DNA from: Aminobacter sp. AP02
Lineage (GTDB): Bacteria; Pseudomonadota; Alphaproteobacteria; Rhizobiales; Rhizobiaceae
Direction of reading: 5' to 3'
DNA: 64,000 nucleotides
NCBI RefSeq assembly: GCF_003148805.1
Contig: NZ_QGGX01000007.1
Coordinates: 186,001 to 250,000, forward strand
The notes under the pieces are model-generated. The model was not told where the DNA came from, made no database searches, and saw only the letters and a program-made list of their open reading frames with translations. Each line of letters begins with the position of its first letter. Position 1 is the first letter of the stretch. This document shows, piece by piece, positions 34,229 through 44,611 of this stretch. The translations under genes and the position numbers were made by a program.

Positions 34229-35446
34229 ATGATCCTCAACGGCAAGCGCATCCTGCTCATCATCGGCGGCGGCATCGCGGCCTACAAGTCGCTCGACCTC
34301 ATCAGGCGTTTGCGCGAGCGCGGCGCTTCGGTGCGGGCGGTCATGACATCTGCCGCGCAGGAGTTCGTCACGCCACTGTCGGTCGGCGCACTCACCGCCG
34401 ACCACGTATTTTCCGATCTCTTCGACCGGCAGGACGAGCACGACATCGGCCACATCAGGCTGTCGCGCGAAGCCGACCTTTTGGTCGTGGCACCCGCCAC
34501 CGCCGACCTGATGGCCAAGCTCGCCAATGGCCACGCCAACGACCTAGCCTCCACGGTGCTGCTCGCCACCGACAAGAAGGTGCTCTTGGCGCCTGCCATG
34601 AACCCGAAGATGTGGTCGCATCCAGCCACGCGGCGCAACCGCGCCACGCTCGAAAAGGACGGTACCCATTTCGTCGGTCCAAAGAGCGGCGAGATGGCCG
34701 AAAGCGGCGAGGCCGGCGAGGGCCGCATGGCCGAGCCGCTGGAGATCGTTTCGGCCATCGAGGCGCTGCTCGACGTCGGGCCAAGGCCGCTTTCGGGCAG
34801 AAAGATCATCGTCACCTCGGGCCCGACGCACGAACCCATCGACCCGGTGCGCTACATCGCCAACCGCTCGTCGGGCAAGCAGGGCCATGCCATCGCCGCG
34901 GCCCTGGCCAGGCTTGGCGCCGATGTGCGCCTTGTCTCCGGTCCGGTCACCATCGCCGACCCGGCGGGCGTGAACACGGTCCATGTCGAGAGTGCGCGCG
35001 AGATGCGCGACGCGGTCGAGCAGCTTTTGCCTGCCGATGCCGCGGTGTTCGTCGCCGCCGTCGCCGACTGGCGCACCGACAATGCCGCCGGCGAGAAGAT
35101 CAAGAAGGTGGCGGGCGAAGGACCTCCTGCACTGCAAATGGTTGAAAACCCCGACATCCTTGCCGGTGTCGGACATCACAAGCAGCGGCCCTACCTTGTT
35201 GTCGGCTTCGCCGCCGAGACCCAGGACGTGCTCAAGAACGCCCAGGCCAAGCTGGCAAAAAAGGGTGCCGATTTCATCGTCGCCAACGATGTCAGCCACG
35301 AGGGCGGCGTCATGGGTGGCGATCGCAACCGCGTTCGCATCGTCAGCGGGGGCGGTGTCGACGAATGGCCGGATCTCTCCAAGCAAGAGGTCGCCGCGCG
35401 GCTGGCGGCGCTTGTCGCCGAAAGGCTGAAGACAATCACCGTCTGA
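34229..35446 (+). CDS. coaBC: Bifunctional phosphopantothenoylcysteine decarboxylase / phosphopantothenate-cysteine ligase
   Basis: A 405-residue CoaBC (Dfp) protein of coenzyme A synthesis. The N-terminal flavin decarboxylase half has GGGIAAYKSLDLIRRL, PATADLMAKLANGHANDL and APAMNPKMW. The C-terminal ligase half begins near residue 190 with VTSGPTHEPIDPVRYIANRSSGKQG and includes VAAVADWR and the conserved KKGADFIVANDV near residue 350. It is the first gene after the toxin-antitoxin pair. The usual dut neighbour is not seen; a GST gene follows. Confidence 0.96.
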   Translation: MILNGKRILLIIGGGIAAYKSLDLIRRLRERGASVRAVMTSAAQEFVTPLSVGALTADHVFSDLFDRQDEHDIGHIRLSREADLLVVAPATADLMAKLANGHANDLASTVLLATDKKVLLAPAMNPKMWSHPATRRNRATLEKDGTHFVGPKSGEMAESGEAGEGRMAEPLEIVSAIEALLDVGPRPLSGRKIIVTSGPTHEPIDPVRYIANRSSGKQGHAIAAALARLGADVRLVSGPVTIADPAGVNTVHVESAREMRDAVEQLLPADAAVFVAAVADWRTDNAAGEKIKKVAGEGPPALQMVENPDILAGVGHHKQRPYLVVGFAAETQDVLKNAQAKLAKKGADFIVANDVSHEGGVMGGDRNRVRIVSGGGVDEWPDLSKQEVAARLAALVAERLKTITV

Positions 35447-35547
35447 GCCGCCTCGCTTCGGCAACATAGTGTTCACCGATTGGGTGCTTGGAGACTTCTC
35501 CCGCGCGTGCGAGGGGAGGGCATCAACATTCGGAGTTTCCCCGCGAA

Positions 35548-36153
35548 ATGAAGCTTTTCTACATGCCCGGCGCCTGCTCGTTGGCCCCGCACATCGTCGC
35601 CAACGAAGTTGGCATCGACCTCGAGCTAGTCAAGGTCGACGGCAAGACCAAGACCACCGAAGCCCAGCAGGACTTCCTCGCCACCAACCCCAATGGCTAC
35701 GTTCCGGCGCTGGTGCTCGGCGACGGCGAGCTGATGACCGAATCTTCCGTTCTGGTGCAGTACCTCGCCGACCAGAAGCCCGAGAGCGGCCTTATGCCCA
35801 AGGCCGGCGACATGGCGCGCTACCGTGTCCAGCAGTGGCTGGCCTTCGTCGCCACCGAACTGCACAAGGTCTTCGGCGCGTTCTTCAAGCCCAACACGCC
35901 CGAGGCCACCAAGGAAATCAACCGCGAGCTGCTCGCCAAGCGCCTCGCTTATGTCGACGGCAAGCTCGAAGGCCGCTCCTACCTGATGGGCGATGCCTTC
36001 ACCGCCGCAGACGCCTATCTCTGGACGATCCTCGGCTGGGCCAAGCACGTCGGCATCGACCTGTCGTCCTTTGCCAACATCCAGCGTTATCTCGGCACTG
36101 TGGCCGCCCGCCCGGCGGTACAGAAGGCTCTGCGCGCCGAAGGCCTGGCTTGA
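35548..36153 (+). CDS. Glutathione S-transferase (beta-class-like)
   Basis: A 201-residue GST. The N-terminal thioredoxin-like domain MKLFYMPGACSLAPHIVANEVG places the beta-class cysteine at residue 10; NPNGYVPALVLGDGELMTESSVLVQYL carries the cis-proline and glutathione-binding SS. The helical C-terminal domain has MGDAFTAADAYLWTILGWAKHVGIDLSSF. It conjugates or reduces substrates with glutathione in the cytoplasm. ATG 35548 begins the conserved domain; no strong ribosome site is obvious. A strong terminator lies 54 bp after its stop. Confidence 0.92.
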   Translation: MKLFYMPGACSLAPHIVANEVGIDLELVKVDGKTKTTEAQQDFLATNPNGYVPALVLGDGELMTESSVLVQYLADQKPESGLMPKAGDMARYRVQQWLAFVATELHKVFGAFFKPNTPEATKEINRELLAKRLAYVDGKLEGRSYLMGDAFTAADAYLWTILGWAKHVGIDLSSFANIQRYLGTVAARPAVQKALRAEGLA

Positions 36154-36206
36154 TCCTTGCCTGACCTGCCGCTGCCATCGCGGCAGCCTCGAACCTGACG
36201 ATCGAC

Positions 36207-36241
36207 GGCCCTCAGGCAACCGCCTGGGGGCCGTTTTGTTT
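36207..36241 (+). terminator. Rho-independent terminator after the GST gene
   Basis: An 11-bp stem (36207-36217 with 36222-36232, one G-T pair) with the loop AACC is followed by GTTTTGTTT. This is a complete intrinsic terminator and separates the GST gene from the kdp operon. Confidence 0.9.
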
Positions 36242-36391
36242 ATGGAATTCCTATTTCTTTCCGCGCCCCGCGCTCTCGAACCTTAATGCGGTTCGGGACC
36301 ACATTGTCTCCTGAAATCCCAGCGTATCGGCCCCAAGACCTATCCGGTCTTCGGCAAGCACGATGCGTCAAGCAGATGCCACGTCCAACGT

Positions 36392-36408
36392 CGTCAGCTG
36401 AGCTGACG
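36392..36408. promoter_or_regulatory. Palindrome upstream of the kdp operon, possible KdpE site
   Basis: CGTCAGCT and AGCTGACG form perfect 8-bp arms around a single G. It lies 72 bp before the first small ORF and 185 bp before kdpF. Response regulator KdpE, encoded in the same locus, must bind upstream of kdpF, which makes it a candidate binding site; the match to any KdpE consensus was not tested. Confidence 0.45.
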
Positions 36409-36479
36409 CCGTTGTTTCGCGTGGCTCATGGTCTTTTGCGCCACGGTGCAAGGCCGCAACGGAACAGGAGCCTTCGAAG

Positions 36480-36560
36480 ATGGACATCTTCGTTCTCGCC
36501 ATAGGCGTCGTCTTCTTCGCCTTGTGTTTTGCCTACGTCAAAGCCTGCGACATCCTCTGA
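36480..36560 (+). CDS. Small membrane peptide before kdpF, 26 residues
   Basis: ATG at 36480 opens a 26-codon frame encoding MDIFVLAIGVVFFALCFAYV then KACDIL. It is a single hydrophobic helix with a short polar C-terminus. An AGGAG site lies about 10 bp upstream, and the frame ends 16 bp before kdpF. The same position upstream of kdpF is reported in my memory to hold a similar short peptide in other alphaproteobacteria, but this could not be checked here. Its size and place suggest a regulatory or accessory subunit of the Kdp pump (inference). Confidence 0.7.
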   Translation: MDIFVLAIGVVFFALCFAYVKACDIL

Positions 36561-36576
36561 GCGGAAGGACGCAAAC

Positions 36577-36666
36577 ATGTTGCTCGAATACATTCTTGGC
36601 GGCGCAGTGACCGTGTTCCTGCTTGCCTATCTGACCTACGCGCTCATCCGCCCCGAACGGTTCTGA
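36577..36666 (+). CDS. kdpF: K+-transporting ATPase subunit KdpF
   Basis: A 29-residue peptide, [20 protein letters not shown] then YALIRPERF, a single transmembrane helix with the characteristic YALIRPERF ending of KdpF. It stabilises the KdpABC complex in the inner membrane. An AGCGGAAGGA site precedes the ATG. kdpA starts 31 bp after its stop. It lies too close in size to the detection limit of gene finders and is easily missed. Confidence 0.92.
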   Translation: MLLEYILGGAVTVFLLAYLTYALIRPERF

Positions 36667-36697
36667 CCGTCCAGCGCTCGCACGGAAAGTTTCCCAA

Positions 36698-38401
36698 ATG
36701 ACCATCAATGGCTGGATACAGATCGCCGCGTTCTGCGGAGTTATCATTCTGCTCGTGAAGCCGCTCGGCGGCTACATGACCCGCGTCTTCAGTGGCGAAC
36801 GCACGCTTTTGTCGCCCGTTCTCGGCCCCGTCGAGCGTGTGCTCTACCGGCTCGCCGGCACCAGCGAGCGCGAGGACCAGCACTGGACCGGCTATGCCGC
36901 TGCCATGCTGTCGTTCAACATCGCCGGCTTCCTGCTGCTTTACATGCTGCAGCGGTTCCAGGGCTCGCTGCCCTTCAACCCGGCTGCCATGGGTGCTGTG
37001 CCGCCGGAACTCTCCTTCAACACCGCCGTCAGCTTTGTCACCAACACCAACTGGCAGAACTACGGCGGCGAAAGCACGATGTCTTATCTTGTGCAGATGG
37101 CCGGCCTGACCGTCCAGAATTTCGTTTCCGCCGCCACCGGCATCGCCGTCGGCATGGCGCTGATCCGCGGCTTTGCCCGCGCCTCGGGCAAGTCGATCGG
37201 CAATTTCTGGGTCGACCTGACCCGTTCCACGCTCTACGTGCTGCTGCCGCTCTGCGTCGTGCTGACGCTCGCCTATGTCTGGCTCGGCGTGCCGCAGACG
37301 ATCGGCTACTATGTTGCGGCGACCACTGTCGAGGGCGCCCAGCAGACAATCGCCGTCGGCCCGGTTGCCTCGCAGCTGGCCATCAAGATGCTCGGCACCA
37401 ATGGCGGCGGCTTCTTCAACGCCAACTCCGCGCACCCGTTCGAAAACCCCGACGCCATCTCCAACTTCATCCAGATCGTGTCGATCTTTGCCATTGGCGC
37501 GGCGCTGACCAACGTCTTCGGCCGCATGGTCGGCAACCAGCGCCAGGGCTGGGCGATCTTCGCCACCATGGGCATCCTGTTTGTCGCTGGCGTTGCCGTC
37601 ACCTACTGGGCCGAAGCCGCTGGTAACCCGCTGGTCCATGCGCTCGGAATCGACGGTGGCAACATGGAAGGCAAGGAAGTGCGCTTCGGCATTGTCCTGT
37701 CGTCGCTCTTTGCTGTGGTCACCACCGCCGCCTCCTGCGGCGCGGTCAACGCCATGCATGGGTCGTTCACCGCACTTGGCGGCCTCATCCCGCTCATCAA
37801 CATGGAGCTCGGCGAAGTCATCGTCGGCGGCGTCGGCGCCGGTTTCTACGGCATCTTGATGTTCGTCGTCATCGCCATCTTCGTCGCTGGCCTGATGGTT
37901 GGGCGCACGCCGGAATATCTCGGCAAGAAGATCGAGGCCAAGGAGATCAATATGGCGGTGCTGGCCATCCTGTGCCTGCCGCTCGCCATGCTCGGCTTCA
38001 CCGCGATCGCGGTGCTGATCCCTAGTGCCGTGGCGTCCGTCGGCACACCCGGCCCGCACGGCTTCTCCGAGATCCTCTATGCCTACACCTCAGGCGCCGC
38101 CAACAACGGCTCGGCCTTCGGCGGCCTGACCGGCAACACGCCCTGGTACAACATCACAATTGGCCTCGCCATGCTGATGGGCCGCTTCCTGGTCATCATC
38201 CCCGCATTGGCAATCGCCGGTTCGCTGGTCACCAAGAAAACGGTACCCGCTTCCGCCGGCACCTTCCCGACCGACAGTGCGCTGTTCGTCGGCCTGCTTG
38301 CCGGTGTCGTGGTCATCGTTGGCGGCCTGACCTTCTTCCCGGCACTTGCCGTCGGCCCGATCGTCGAGCACCTCGCCATGATCGTCGGCCAGACCTTCTG
38401 A
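36698..38401 (+). CDS. kdpA: K+-transporting ATPase subunit KdpA
   Basis: A 567-residue channel-like subunit that forms the potassium pathway of the Kdp pump. The family selectivity-filter-like loops are visible, for example [36 protein letters not shown] and [14 protein letters not shown]. About ten hydrophobic helices place it in the inner membrane. Length is normal for the family. It is followed 37 bp later by kdpB. Confidence 0.98.
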   Translation: MTINGWIQIAAFCGVIILLVKPLGGYMTRVFSGERTLLSPVLGPVERVLYRLAGTSEREDQHWTGYAAAMLSFNIAGFLLLYMLQRFQGSLPFNPAAMGAVPPELSFNTAVSFVTNTNWQNYGGESTMSYLVQMAGLTVQNFVSAATGIAVGMALIRGFARASGKSIGNFWVDLTRSTLYVLLPLCVVLTLAYVWLGVPQTIGYYVAATTVEGAQQTIAVGPVASQLAIKMLGTNGGGFFNANSAHPFENPDAISNFIQIVSIFAIGAALTNVFGRMVGNQRQGWAIFATMGILFVAGVAVTYWAEAAGNPLVHALGIDGGNMEGKEVRFGIVLSSLFAVVTTAASCGAVNAMHGSFTALGGLIPLINMELGEVIVGGVGAGFYGILMFVVIAIFVAGLMVGRTPEYLGKKIEAKEINMAVLAILCLPLAMLGFTAIAVLIPSAVASVGTPGPHGFSEILYAYTSGAANNGSAFGGLTGNTPWYNITIGLAMLMGRFLVIIPALAIAGSLVTKKTVPASAGTFPTDSALFVGLLAGVVVIVGGLTFFPALAVGPIVEHLAMIVGQTF

Positions 38402-38438
38402 TGCAGCGCCGCAAAACTAAAGGACTGGAGTCTCTCAC

Positions 38439-40511
38439 ATGAGTGCCCACAAATCCGCGAGCCTGCTCGACGCTCGCATCATCCTCCCCGCCGTCGGCGA
38501 CGCGTTCAAGAAGCTTGACCCGCGCAGCCTGTCCAGGAACCCGGTCATGTTCGTCGTCGCCGTCGTTTCGGCGCTGACCACCGTTCTGTTCGTCAAGGAT
38601 CTGGTCACCGGCGCGGGCGGCCTCGGCTTCTCGTTCCAGATCATCCTGTGGCTGTGGTTCACCGTGCTGTTCGCCAACTTCGCCGAGGCCGTCGCCGAAG
38701 GCCGCGGCAAGGCTCAGGCAGACTCGCTGCGCAAGGCGCGCACCGAAACCCAGGCCAAGCTGCTCGATGGGGAAAGCCGTACCGCCTACAAGATGGTGCC
38801 GGGCACGGCCCTCAAGGTCGGCCAGGTCGTGCTCGTCGAAGCCGGCGACATCATCCCTTCCGACGGCGAAGTCATCGAAGGTGTCGCCTCCGTCAACGAA
38901 GCCGCCATCACCGGTGAATCGGCTCCCGTCATTCGCGAGTCCGGTGGCGACCGCTCGGCCGTGACGGGTGGCACGCAGGTACTGTCCGACTGGATCCGCG
39001 TGCGCATTACCGCTGCCGCCGGCTCGACCTTCCTCGACCGCATGATTTCGCTGGTCGAGGGTGCCGAGCGCCAGAAGACGCCGAACGAAATCGCGCTCAA
39101 CATCCTGCTTGCCGGCATGACGCTGATCTTCGTTCTCGCCGTCGCCACCATCCCGAGCTTCGCCACCTATGCCGGCGGCTATATCCCGGTCATCGTGCTG
39201 GTCGCGCTGTTCGTCACGCTGATTCCCACCACCATCGGCGCGCTTCTCTCGGCCATCGGCATTGCCGGCATGGACCGTCTGGTGCGCTTCAACGTGCTTG
39301 CGATGTCGGGCCGCGCCGTCGAGGCAGCAGGCGACGTCGACACGCTTCTGCTCGACAAGACAGGCACCATCACGCTCGGCAACCGCCAGGCCACCGAGTT
39401 CCGCCCGGTCAAGGGCGTCACCGAACAGCAACTGGCCGACGCAGCCCAGCTGGCCTCGCTCGCCGACGAAACGCCCGAAGGCCGCTCGATCGTCGTGCTC
39501 GCCAAGGAACGTTATGGCATCCGCGCCCGCGATATGGGCACGCTGCACGCCCATTTCGTGCCCTTCACCGCCCAGAGCCGGATGAGCGGCGTCGATTTCG
39601 ACGGCTCCTCCATCCGCAAGGGTGCGGTGGATTCGGTGCTCGAATACGTCAGGTCCTGCGCCGCGTCGGCTTCAGGCACGCGTGTCGACACGGAAGCCGT
39701 GCGTGGTATCCAGGCGATCTCCGACGAGATCGCCAAGCTCGGCGGCACCCCGCTTGCGGTTGTTCGCGATGCCCGCCTGCTCGGCGTCATCTACCTCAAG
39801 GACATCGTCAAGGGCGGCATCAAGGAACGCTTCACCGAGCTGCGCCGCATGGGCATCCGCACCGTGATGATCACCGGCGACAACCCGATGACGGCAGCCG
39901 CCATCGCAGCCGAAGCCGGCGTCGACGATTTCCTCGCCCAGGCGACGCCGGAGAACAAGCTCGGCCTCATCCGCGAGGAGCAGGCCAAGGGCAAGCTGGT
40001 CGCCATGTGCGGCGACGGCACCAACGATGCCCCGGCACTCGCCCAGGCTGACGTCGGTGTCGCGATGAACACCGGCACTGTCGCAGCGCGTGAGGCCGGC
40101 AACATGGTCGACCTCGATAGCGACCCGACCAAGCTCATCGAGATCGTCGAGATCGGCAAGCAGTTGCTGATGACCCGTGGCGCGCTCACCACCTTTTCGA
40201 TCGCCAACGACATCGCCAAGTATTTCGCCATCATCCCGGCGATGTTCCTGGCCTTCTACCCGCAACTCGGCGCGCTCAACATCATGGGGCTGGTAACGCC
40301 GCAGAGCGCCATCTTGTCGGCGATCATCTTCAACGCGCTGGTCATCGTCGCCCTCATCCCGCTGTCGTTGAAGGGCGTGAAGTACCGGGCGATCGGTGCC
40401 GGCTCGCTGCTCCGCCGCAACCTGCTCGTCTACGGCCTCGGCGGCATCATCGTGCCCTTCATCGGCATCAAGGCCATCGACATGGCGATCAACGCCATCG
40501 GCCTCGTGTAA
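38439..40511 (+). CDS. kdpB: K+-transporting P-type ATPase catalytic subunit KdpB
   Basis: A 690-residue P-type ATPase. The phosphorylation motif DKTGT starts at D306, the actuator-domain TGES appears as ITGESAPV, and the hinge [10 protein letters not shown] is intact. The nucleotide domain contains the KGA motif ([11 protein letters not shown]). It hydrolyses ATP to drive potassium uptake through KdpA at low external potassium. It precedes kdpC by 12 bp. Confidence 0.98.
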   Translation: MSAHKSASLLDARIILPAVGDAFKKLDPRSLSRNPVMFVVAVVSALTTVLFVKDLVTGAGGLGFSFQIILWLWFTVLFANFAEAVAEGRGKAQADSLRKARTETQAKLLDGESRTAYKMVPGTALKVGQVVLVEAGDIIPSDGEVIEGVASVNEAAITGESAPVIRESGGDRSAVTGGTQVLSDWIRVRITAAAGSTFLDRMISLVEGAERQKTPNEIALNILLAGMTLIFVLAVATIPSFATYAGGYIPVIVLVALFVTLIPTTIGALLSAIGIAGMDRLVRFNVLAMSGRAVEAAGDVDTLLLDKTGTITLGNRQATEFRPVKGVTEQQLADAAQLASLADETPEGRSIVVLAKERYGIRARDMGTLHAHFVPFTAQSRMSGVDFDGSSIRKGAVDSVLEYVRSCAASASGTRVDTEAVRGIQAISDEIAKLGGTPLAVVRDARLLGVIYLKDIVKGGIKERFTELRRMGIRTVMITGDNPMTAAAIAAEAGVDDFLAQATPENKLGLIREEQAKGKLVAMCGDGTNDAPALAQADVGVAMNTGTVAAREAGNMVDLDSDPTKLIEIVEIGKQLLMTRGALTTFSIANDIAKYFAIIPAMFLAFYPQLGALNIMGLVTPQSAILSAIIFNALVIVALIPLSLKGVKYRAIGAGSLLRRNLLVYGLGGIIVPFIGIKAIDMAINAIGLV

Positions 40512-40523
40512 AGGACCTTCATT

Positions 40524-41093
40524 ATGTTGAAGCAACTCAGGCCTGCACTTGTCATGATCGCGGCGCTCACCGTCATCACCGGCCTCATCTATCCCCTGGG
40601 CATGACCGGCATCGCGCAAGCGCTGTTTCCCCATCAGGCCAATGGCAGCCTGGTCGTCAAGGACGGCAAGGTCGTCGGCTCCGAGCTGATCGGCCAGGCC
40701 TTCACCGGCGAGCGCTACTTTCATGGCCGCCCCTCGGCCGCCGGCGACGGCTACAATGCCGCCGGCTCCAGCGGCTCCAACCTCGGCCCGACCAGCGCCA
40801 AGCTGATCGAACGCATCAAGACCGAGGCGGACACGCTCAAGCAGACCGATCCTGGCGCGCCGGTGCCGATGGATCTGGTCACCGCATCGGGCAGCGGCCT
40901 TGATCCGCACCTGTCGCCCGAGGCCGCCTACTTCCAGGTGGCACGGGTGGCCAAGGCGCGTGGCGCCAACGAAGCTGTCATCCGCAGCCTCGTCGACCAG
41001 TATGTCGAGGCACGAGAACTCGGCTTCATGGGCGAACCGGTGGTCAACGTGCTCAAGCTCAATTTGGCCCTCGACGCAGCGGTTGCGCCCTGA
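40524..41093 (+). CDS. kdpC: K+-transporting ATPase subunit KdpC
   Basis: A 189-residue single-span subunit. The N-terminal transmembrane helix ([27 protein letters not shown]) is followed by a periplasmic domain with [28 protein letters not shown] and [17 protein letters not shown], the family hallmarks, and [21 protein letters not shown]. It holds the KdpA-KdpB complex together. kdpD begins 56 bp downstream. Confidence 0.97.
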   Translation: MLKQLRPALVMIAALTVITGLIYPLGMTGIAQALFPHQANGSLVVKDGKVVGSELIGQAFTGERYFHGRPSAAGDGYNAAGSSGSNLGPTSAKLIERIKTEADTLKQTDPGAPVPMDLVTASGSGLDPHLSPEAAYFQVARVAKARGANEAVIRSLVDQYVEARELGFMGEPVVNVLKLNLALDAAVAP

Positions 41094-41149
41094 CAAGGTC
41101 GCGCCGGAGTTCCAGCAGAACTCCGGCGCGCCAGACTGTAAAAGAACAG

Positions 41150-43873
41150 ATGCCAGACGATATCAGGGACAAGGAAGCCAGGCCTTCGCCGGACGCGCTG
41201 CTTGAGACAGCCGAGCGTGAAGGACGAGGCCGTCTGAAGATCTTCCTCGGTGCTGCCCCCGGCGTCGGCAAGACCTATGAGATGCTGATGTCGGGCCGTG
41301 CCCGGCTCGCCGACCACACCGACGTCGTCATCGGCGTGGTCGAGACCCATGGCCGGCGCGAGACCCAGGCGCTGGTCGAAGGCTTCGAGGTCATCCCGCG
41401 CAAGGCGGTCGACTACAAGGGCCGCAAGCTCGACGAGATGGACCTCGACGCCATCATCGCGCGCAGGCCGGCACTGGCCCTTGTCGACGAACTTGCCCAC
41501 ACCAACGCGCCCGGCAGCCGCCATCCCAAGCGTTATCTCGATGTCCAGGAACTGCTGACCCAGGGCATCGACGTCTACACCACGCTCAACATCCAGCATG
41601 TCGAGAGCCTCAACGATATCGTCGCCCAGATCACCCGCGTTACCGTGCGCGAGACGGTGCCGGACTCGATCATCGACCGCGCCGACGACGTCGAGATCAT
41701 CGACCTCACGCCCGACGACCTGATCAAGCGCCTGCATGAAGGCAAGGTCTATGTCCCGAGCACGGCGCGCCGCGCCATCGAGAACTACTTTTCGCCAGGC
41801 AACCTGACGGCCCTGCGCGAACTGGCACTGCGCCGCACCGCCCAGCGCGTCGACGAACAGCTTCTCACCCACATGCAGGCCCATGCCATCGAGGGGCCTT
41901 GGGCCGCCGGCGATCGCCTGCTTGTCGCCGTCGACGAGGATCCGCGCGGTGCTTCGCTGGTTCGTTACGCCCGCCGCCAGGCCGACCGCTTGCGCGCGCC
42001 GTGGGCGGCGATCCATGTCGAGACCTCGCGTTCGGCCAATCTGCCAGATGCCGACAAGGACAGGCTCGCCGCCACCATGCGCCTGGCCGAACAGCTCGGC
42101 GGCGAGGCGGTCACCATTCCTGGGCAGTCGGTCGCCGAAGACATTGTCCGCCATGCCAGCACCCACAATTTCACCCACATCGTCGTCGGCAAGGCGAGCA
42201 AGCCGCGCTGGCGCGAATATTTCGAAGGCTCGGTCACCCACGCTCTGATCCGCCAGGCCGGCAACATCAGCGTCCATGTCACTTCGGGTAGCGAGCAGGA
42301 TGCGGCCCTCGCTGCGCAGGGCGTGAAGACGGCTCCCCAGCGCCGGCGTTTCGATCCGTGGCCTTATCTGACGACAGCGCTCCATGTCGTTGGCGCGCTC
42401 TTTGTCGGCATTGCGTTGCAGCAGTTCCTCGACGTTCGCAACATCGCCCTGGTCTTCCTGATGGCGGTGCTGAGTTCGGCCGTGACGTTCGGCCTGTGGC
42501 CGGCATTGTTCGCTTCCTTGCTCAGTGCCGTCGCCTATAATTTCTTCTTCCTTGCGCCGCTCTACACGCTCGACATTTCCGACCCCGAAAGCGTTGTCGC
42601 GCTGCTGTTTTTCCTCATTGTCGCGGTCATCGCCTCCAATCTGACCGGACGTGTCCAGCGCCAGGCTGCCGCCGCACGCGAGCGTGCGCGCATGACCGAG
42701 GACCTCTATCTCTTCTCGAAAAAGCTCGCCGGTACCGGCACGCTCGACGACGTGCTTTGGGCAACCGCCTTCCAGATCGCGTCGATGCTCAAAGTCCGCG
42801 TCGTGCTGCTTTTGCCCGAGGACGGCACCATCGCAGTCAAGGCCGGCTATCCGCCCGACGATACGCTTGTCGATGCCGACATCGCCGCCGCCAAATGGGC
42901 CTGGGAGCACAACCGCGCCGCCGGCCGTGGCGCCGACACCTTGCCAGGCGCCAAGCGCCTTTATCTGCCACTGCGCACCGGGCGCATGGCGGTCGGTGTC
43001 GTTGGTCTCGACAATGACCGCCAGGGCCCGCTTCTGACGCCCGAACAGCAACGCCTGTTCGATGCCCTCGCCGACCAGGCGGCAGTCGCCATCGAGCGTA
43101 TTCAACTTGTCGCCGACGTTGACCGCGCCCGCCTTGCCGTCGAGGCCGACAGGTTGCGTTCGGCGCTGCTGACGTCGATCTCGCACGATCTCAAGACCCC
43201 GCTCGCCAGCATCATGGGAGCTGCCGGCGCGTTGCGCGAATTCGGCGTTTCGTTGCCAGAGGAGGGCAGGGCCGAGCTTGTCTCGACCGTGCTCGACGAA
43301 TCCGAACGGCTCAACCGTTTCATTGCCAATCTGCTCGACATGACCAAGATCGAGTCGGGCGCCATGGAGCCCAACTACGCGCTCCACTACCCCGGTGACA
43401 TCGTCGGCAGCGCGCTCCGCCGCGCCGCCAAGATCACTGCCAATCACAAGCCCGAAGTCGACATGCCGGCCGACCTGCCGATGCTGAAGCTCGACCCGGT
43501 GCTGTTCGAGCAGGTGTTGTTCAACCTGCTCGACAACGCCGCGAAATATGCCCCCGAGGGATCGACCATCCGCATCCGCGGCTGGGCCGACAGTGCGTCG
43601 GTTGCGATCCAGATCATGGACGAAGGCCCGGGCATTCCGCAGGCCGATCTCGAACGCGTCTTCGATACGTTCTATCGCGTGCGCAAGGGCGATCATGTCC
43701 GCGCCGGCACCGGGCTCGGCCTGTCGATCTGCCGTGGTTTCGTCGAGGCGATGGGCGGCACCATTGTCGCCTCGAACCGTGCCGACCGGCCCGGCGCGGT
43801 CTTCACCATCACCATGCCGGTACCGGCCGAGCGGCCAAACTTGGACGGACCAAACTTGGACGGAATTGCATGA
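41150..43873 (+). CDS. kdpD: Sensor histidine kinase KdpD
   Basis: A 907-residue kinase. The N-terminal KdpD domain has Walker A GAAPGVGKT near residue 29 and Walker B DELAHTNAPGS near 110. A USP-like domain, four transmembrane helices at about 400-495, and a GAF-like region follow. The catalytic part has the phospho-accepting H679 in SISHDLKTPLASI, then NLLDNAAKYAPEG and the GTGLGLSICRG ATP lid. It senses potassium limitation or turgor and phosphorylates KdpE. The gene overlaps kdpE by 4 bp. Confidence 0.97.
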   Translation: MPDDIRDKEARPSPDALLETAEREGRGRLKIFLGAAPGVGKTYEMLMSGRARLADHTDVVIGVVETHGRRETQALVEGFEVIPRKAVDYKGRKLDEMDLDAIIARRPALALVDELAHTNAPGSRHPKRYLDVQELLTQGIDVYTTLNIQHVESLNDIVAQITRVTVRETVPDSIIDRADDVEIIDLTPDDLIKRLHEGKVYVPSTARRAIENYFSPGNLTALRELALRRTAQRVDEQLLTHMQAHAIEGPWAAGDRLLVAVDEDPRGASLVRYARRQADRLRAPWAAIHVETSRSANLPDADKDRLAATMRLAEQLGGEAVTIPGQSVAEDIVRHASTHNFTHIVVGKASKPRWREYFEGSVTHALIRQAGNISVHVTSGSEQDAALAAQGVKTAPQRRRFDPWPYLTTALHVVGALFVGIALQQFLDVRNIALVFLMAVLSSAVTFGLWPALFASLLSAVAYNFFFLAPLYTLDISDPESVVALLFFLIVAVIASNLTGRVQRQAAAARERARMTEDLYLFSKKLAGTGTLDDVLWATAFQIASMLKVRVVLLLPEDGTIAVKAGYPPDDTLVDADIAAAKWAWEHNRAAGRGADTLPGAKRLYLPLRTGRMAVGVVGLDNDRQGPLLTPEQQRLFDALADQAAVAIERIQLVADVDRARLAVEADRLRSALLTSISHDLKTPLASIMGAAGALREFGVSLPEEGRAELVSTVLDESERLNRFIANLLDMTKIESGAMEPNYALHYPGDIVGSALRRAAKITANHKPEVDMPADLPMLKLDPVLFEQVLFNLLDNAAKYAPEGSTIRIRGWADSASVAIQIMDEGPGIPQADLERVFDTFYRVRKGDHVRAGTGLGLSICRGFVEAMGGTIVASNRADRPGAVFTITMPVPAERPNLDGPNLDGIA

Positions 43874-44562
43874 CCAACGCTTCGGTGAAGATCCTGATCG
43901 TCGACGACGAGCCGCCGATCCGCAAGCTGTTGCGCGTCGGTCTGTCGACGCAGGATTACGCCATCCTTGAAGCGCCGGCTGCAAAGCCGGCCATGGTGAT
44001 GGTCAAGGCCGAGAAACCCGACCTCATCCTGCTCGACCTCGGCTTGCCCGACATGGGCGGCCACGACCTGCTCGCCATGTGGCGCCAGGAGGGCCTTGAG
44101 GTGCCGGTCATCATCCTGTCGAGCCGCACCGACGAGGCCGGTATCGTCAAGGCGCTCGAACTCGGCGCCGACGACTACGTGACAAAACCTTTCGGCATGA
44201 ACGAATTGGCCGCGCGCATCCGCACCGCCCTTCGCCACCGCCTGCAGCAGCAGGGCGAAAAGCCGGTGTTCCAGACCGGCGAACTGTCGGTCGACCTGGT
44301 CAAGCGCATCGTCAGGCTGGGCGGCCAGGAGGTGAAGCTCTCGCCCAAGGAATACGACATCCTGCGCGTGCTGGTTCAGCATGCCGGCAAGGTCTTGACC
44401 CACCGCTACCTGCTCGAGCATGTCTGGGGCGGCTCGGCCGACGTGCAGTATCTCAGGGTCTATGTCCGCCAGTTGCGCCAGAAGATCGAAAAGACCCCCG
44501 ACGAGCCGCAATACATCACCACCGAAACCGGCGTCGGCTACAGGCTGCGCGAGGCTGATTAG
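43870..44562 (+). CDS. kdpE: Response regulator KdpE
   Basis: A 230-residue OmpR-type regulator. The receiver has the acidic pair in VDDEPP, phospho-accepting D56 in ILLDLGLPDM and the conserved lysine in DYVTKPFGMNEL; the C-terminal winged helix ends YLRVYVRQLRQKIEKTPDEPQYITTETGVGYRL. It activates the kdp operon upstream when phosphorylated by KdpD. A candidate palindromic site lies upstream of kdpF. Convergent with gyrB. Confidence 0.97.
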   Translation: MTNASVKILIVDDEPPIRKLLRVGLSTQDYAILEAPAAKPAMVMVKAEKPDLILLDLGLPDMGGHDLLAMWRQEGLEVPVIILSSRTDEAGIVKALELGADDYVTKPFGMNELAARIRTALRHRLQQQGEKPVFQTGELSVDLVKRIVRLGGQEVKLSPKEYDILRVLVQHAGKVLTHRYLLEHVWGGSADVQYLRVYVRQLRQKIEKTPDEPQYITTETGVGYRLREAD

Positions 44563-44611
44563 CGCCGCCATCGCACCGCCGGCGCTGGTTTCATTGGCAA
44601 GACGCCTGCCT

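Larger units (their letters stand above)
36154..36479. other. Intergenic region upstream of the kdp locus
   Basis: This 326-bp stretch holds the GST terminator near its start and the kdp promoter area in its second half. A 17-bp palindrome at 36392-36408 is the clearest regulatory candidate. No gene was supported by the remaining open frames. Confidence 0.6.

Noticed and set aside
38313-39554. 413-codon frame antisense to kdpB
   Set aside because: Antisense shadow with no domain; kdpB motifs are intact on the plus strand.
39672-41096. 474-codon open frame antisense to kdpB/kdpC
   Set aside because: Low-complexity Asp/Gly/Arg-rich product and complete overlap with well supported genes.
40928-43984. 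1018-codon open frame antisense to kdpC/kdpD
   Set aside because: It mirrors the codon pattern of the kdp genes; the product is Arg/His/Gly-rich with no domain, which is typical of antisense frames in GC-rich DNA.
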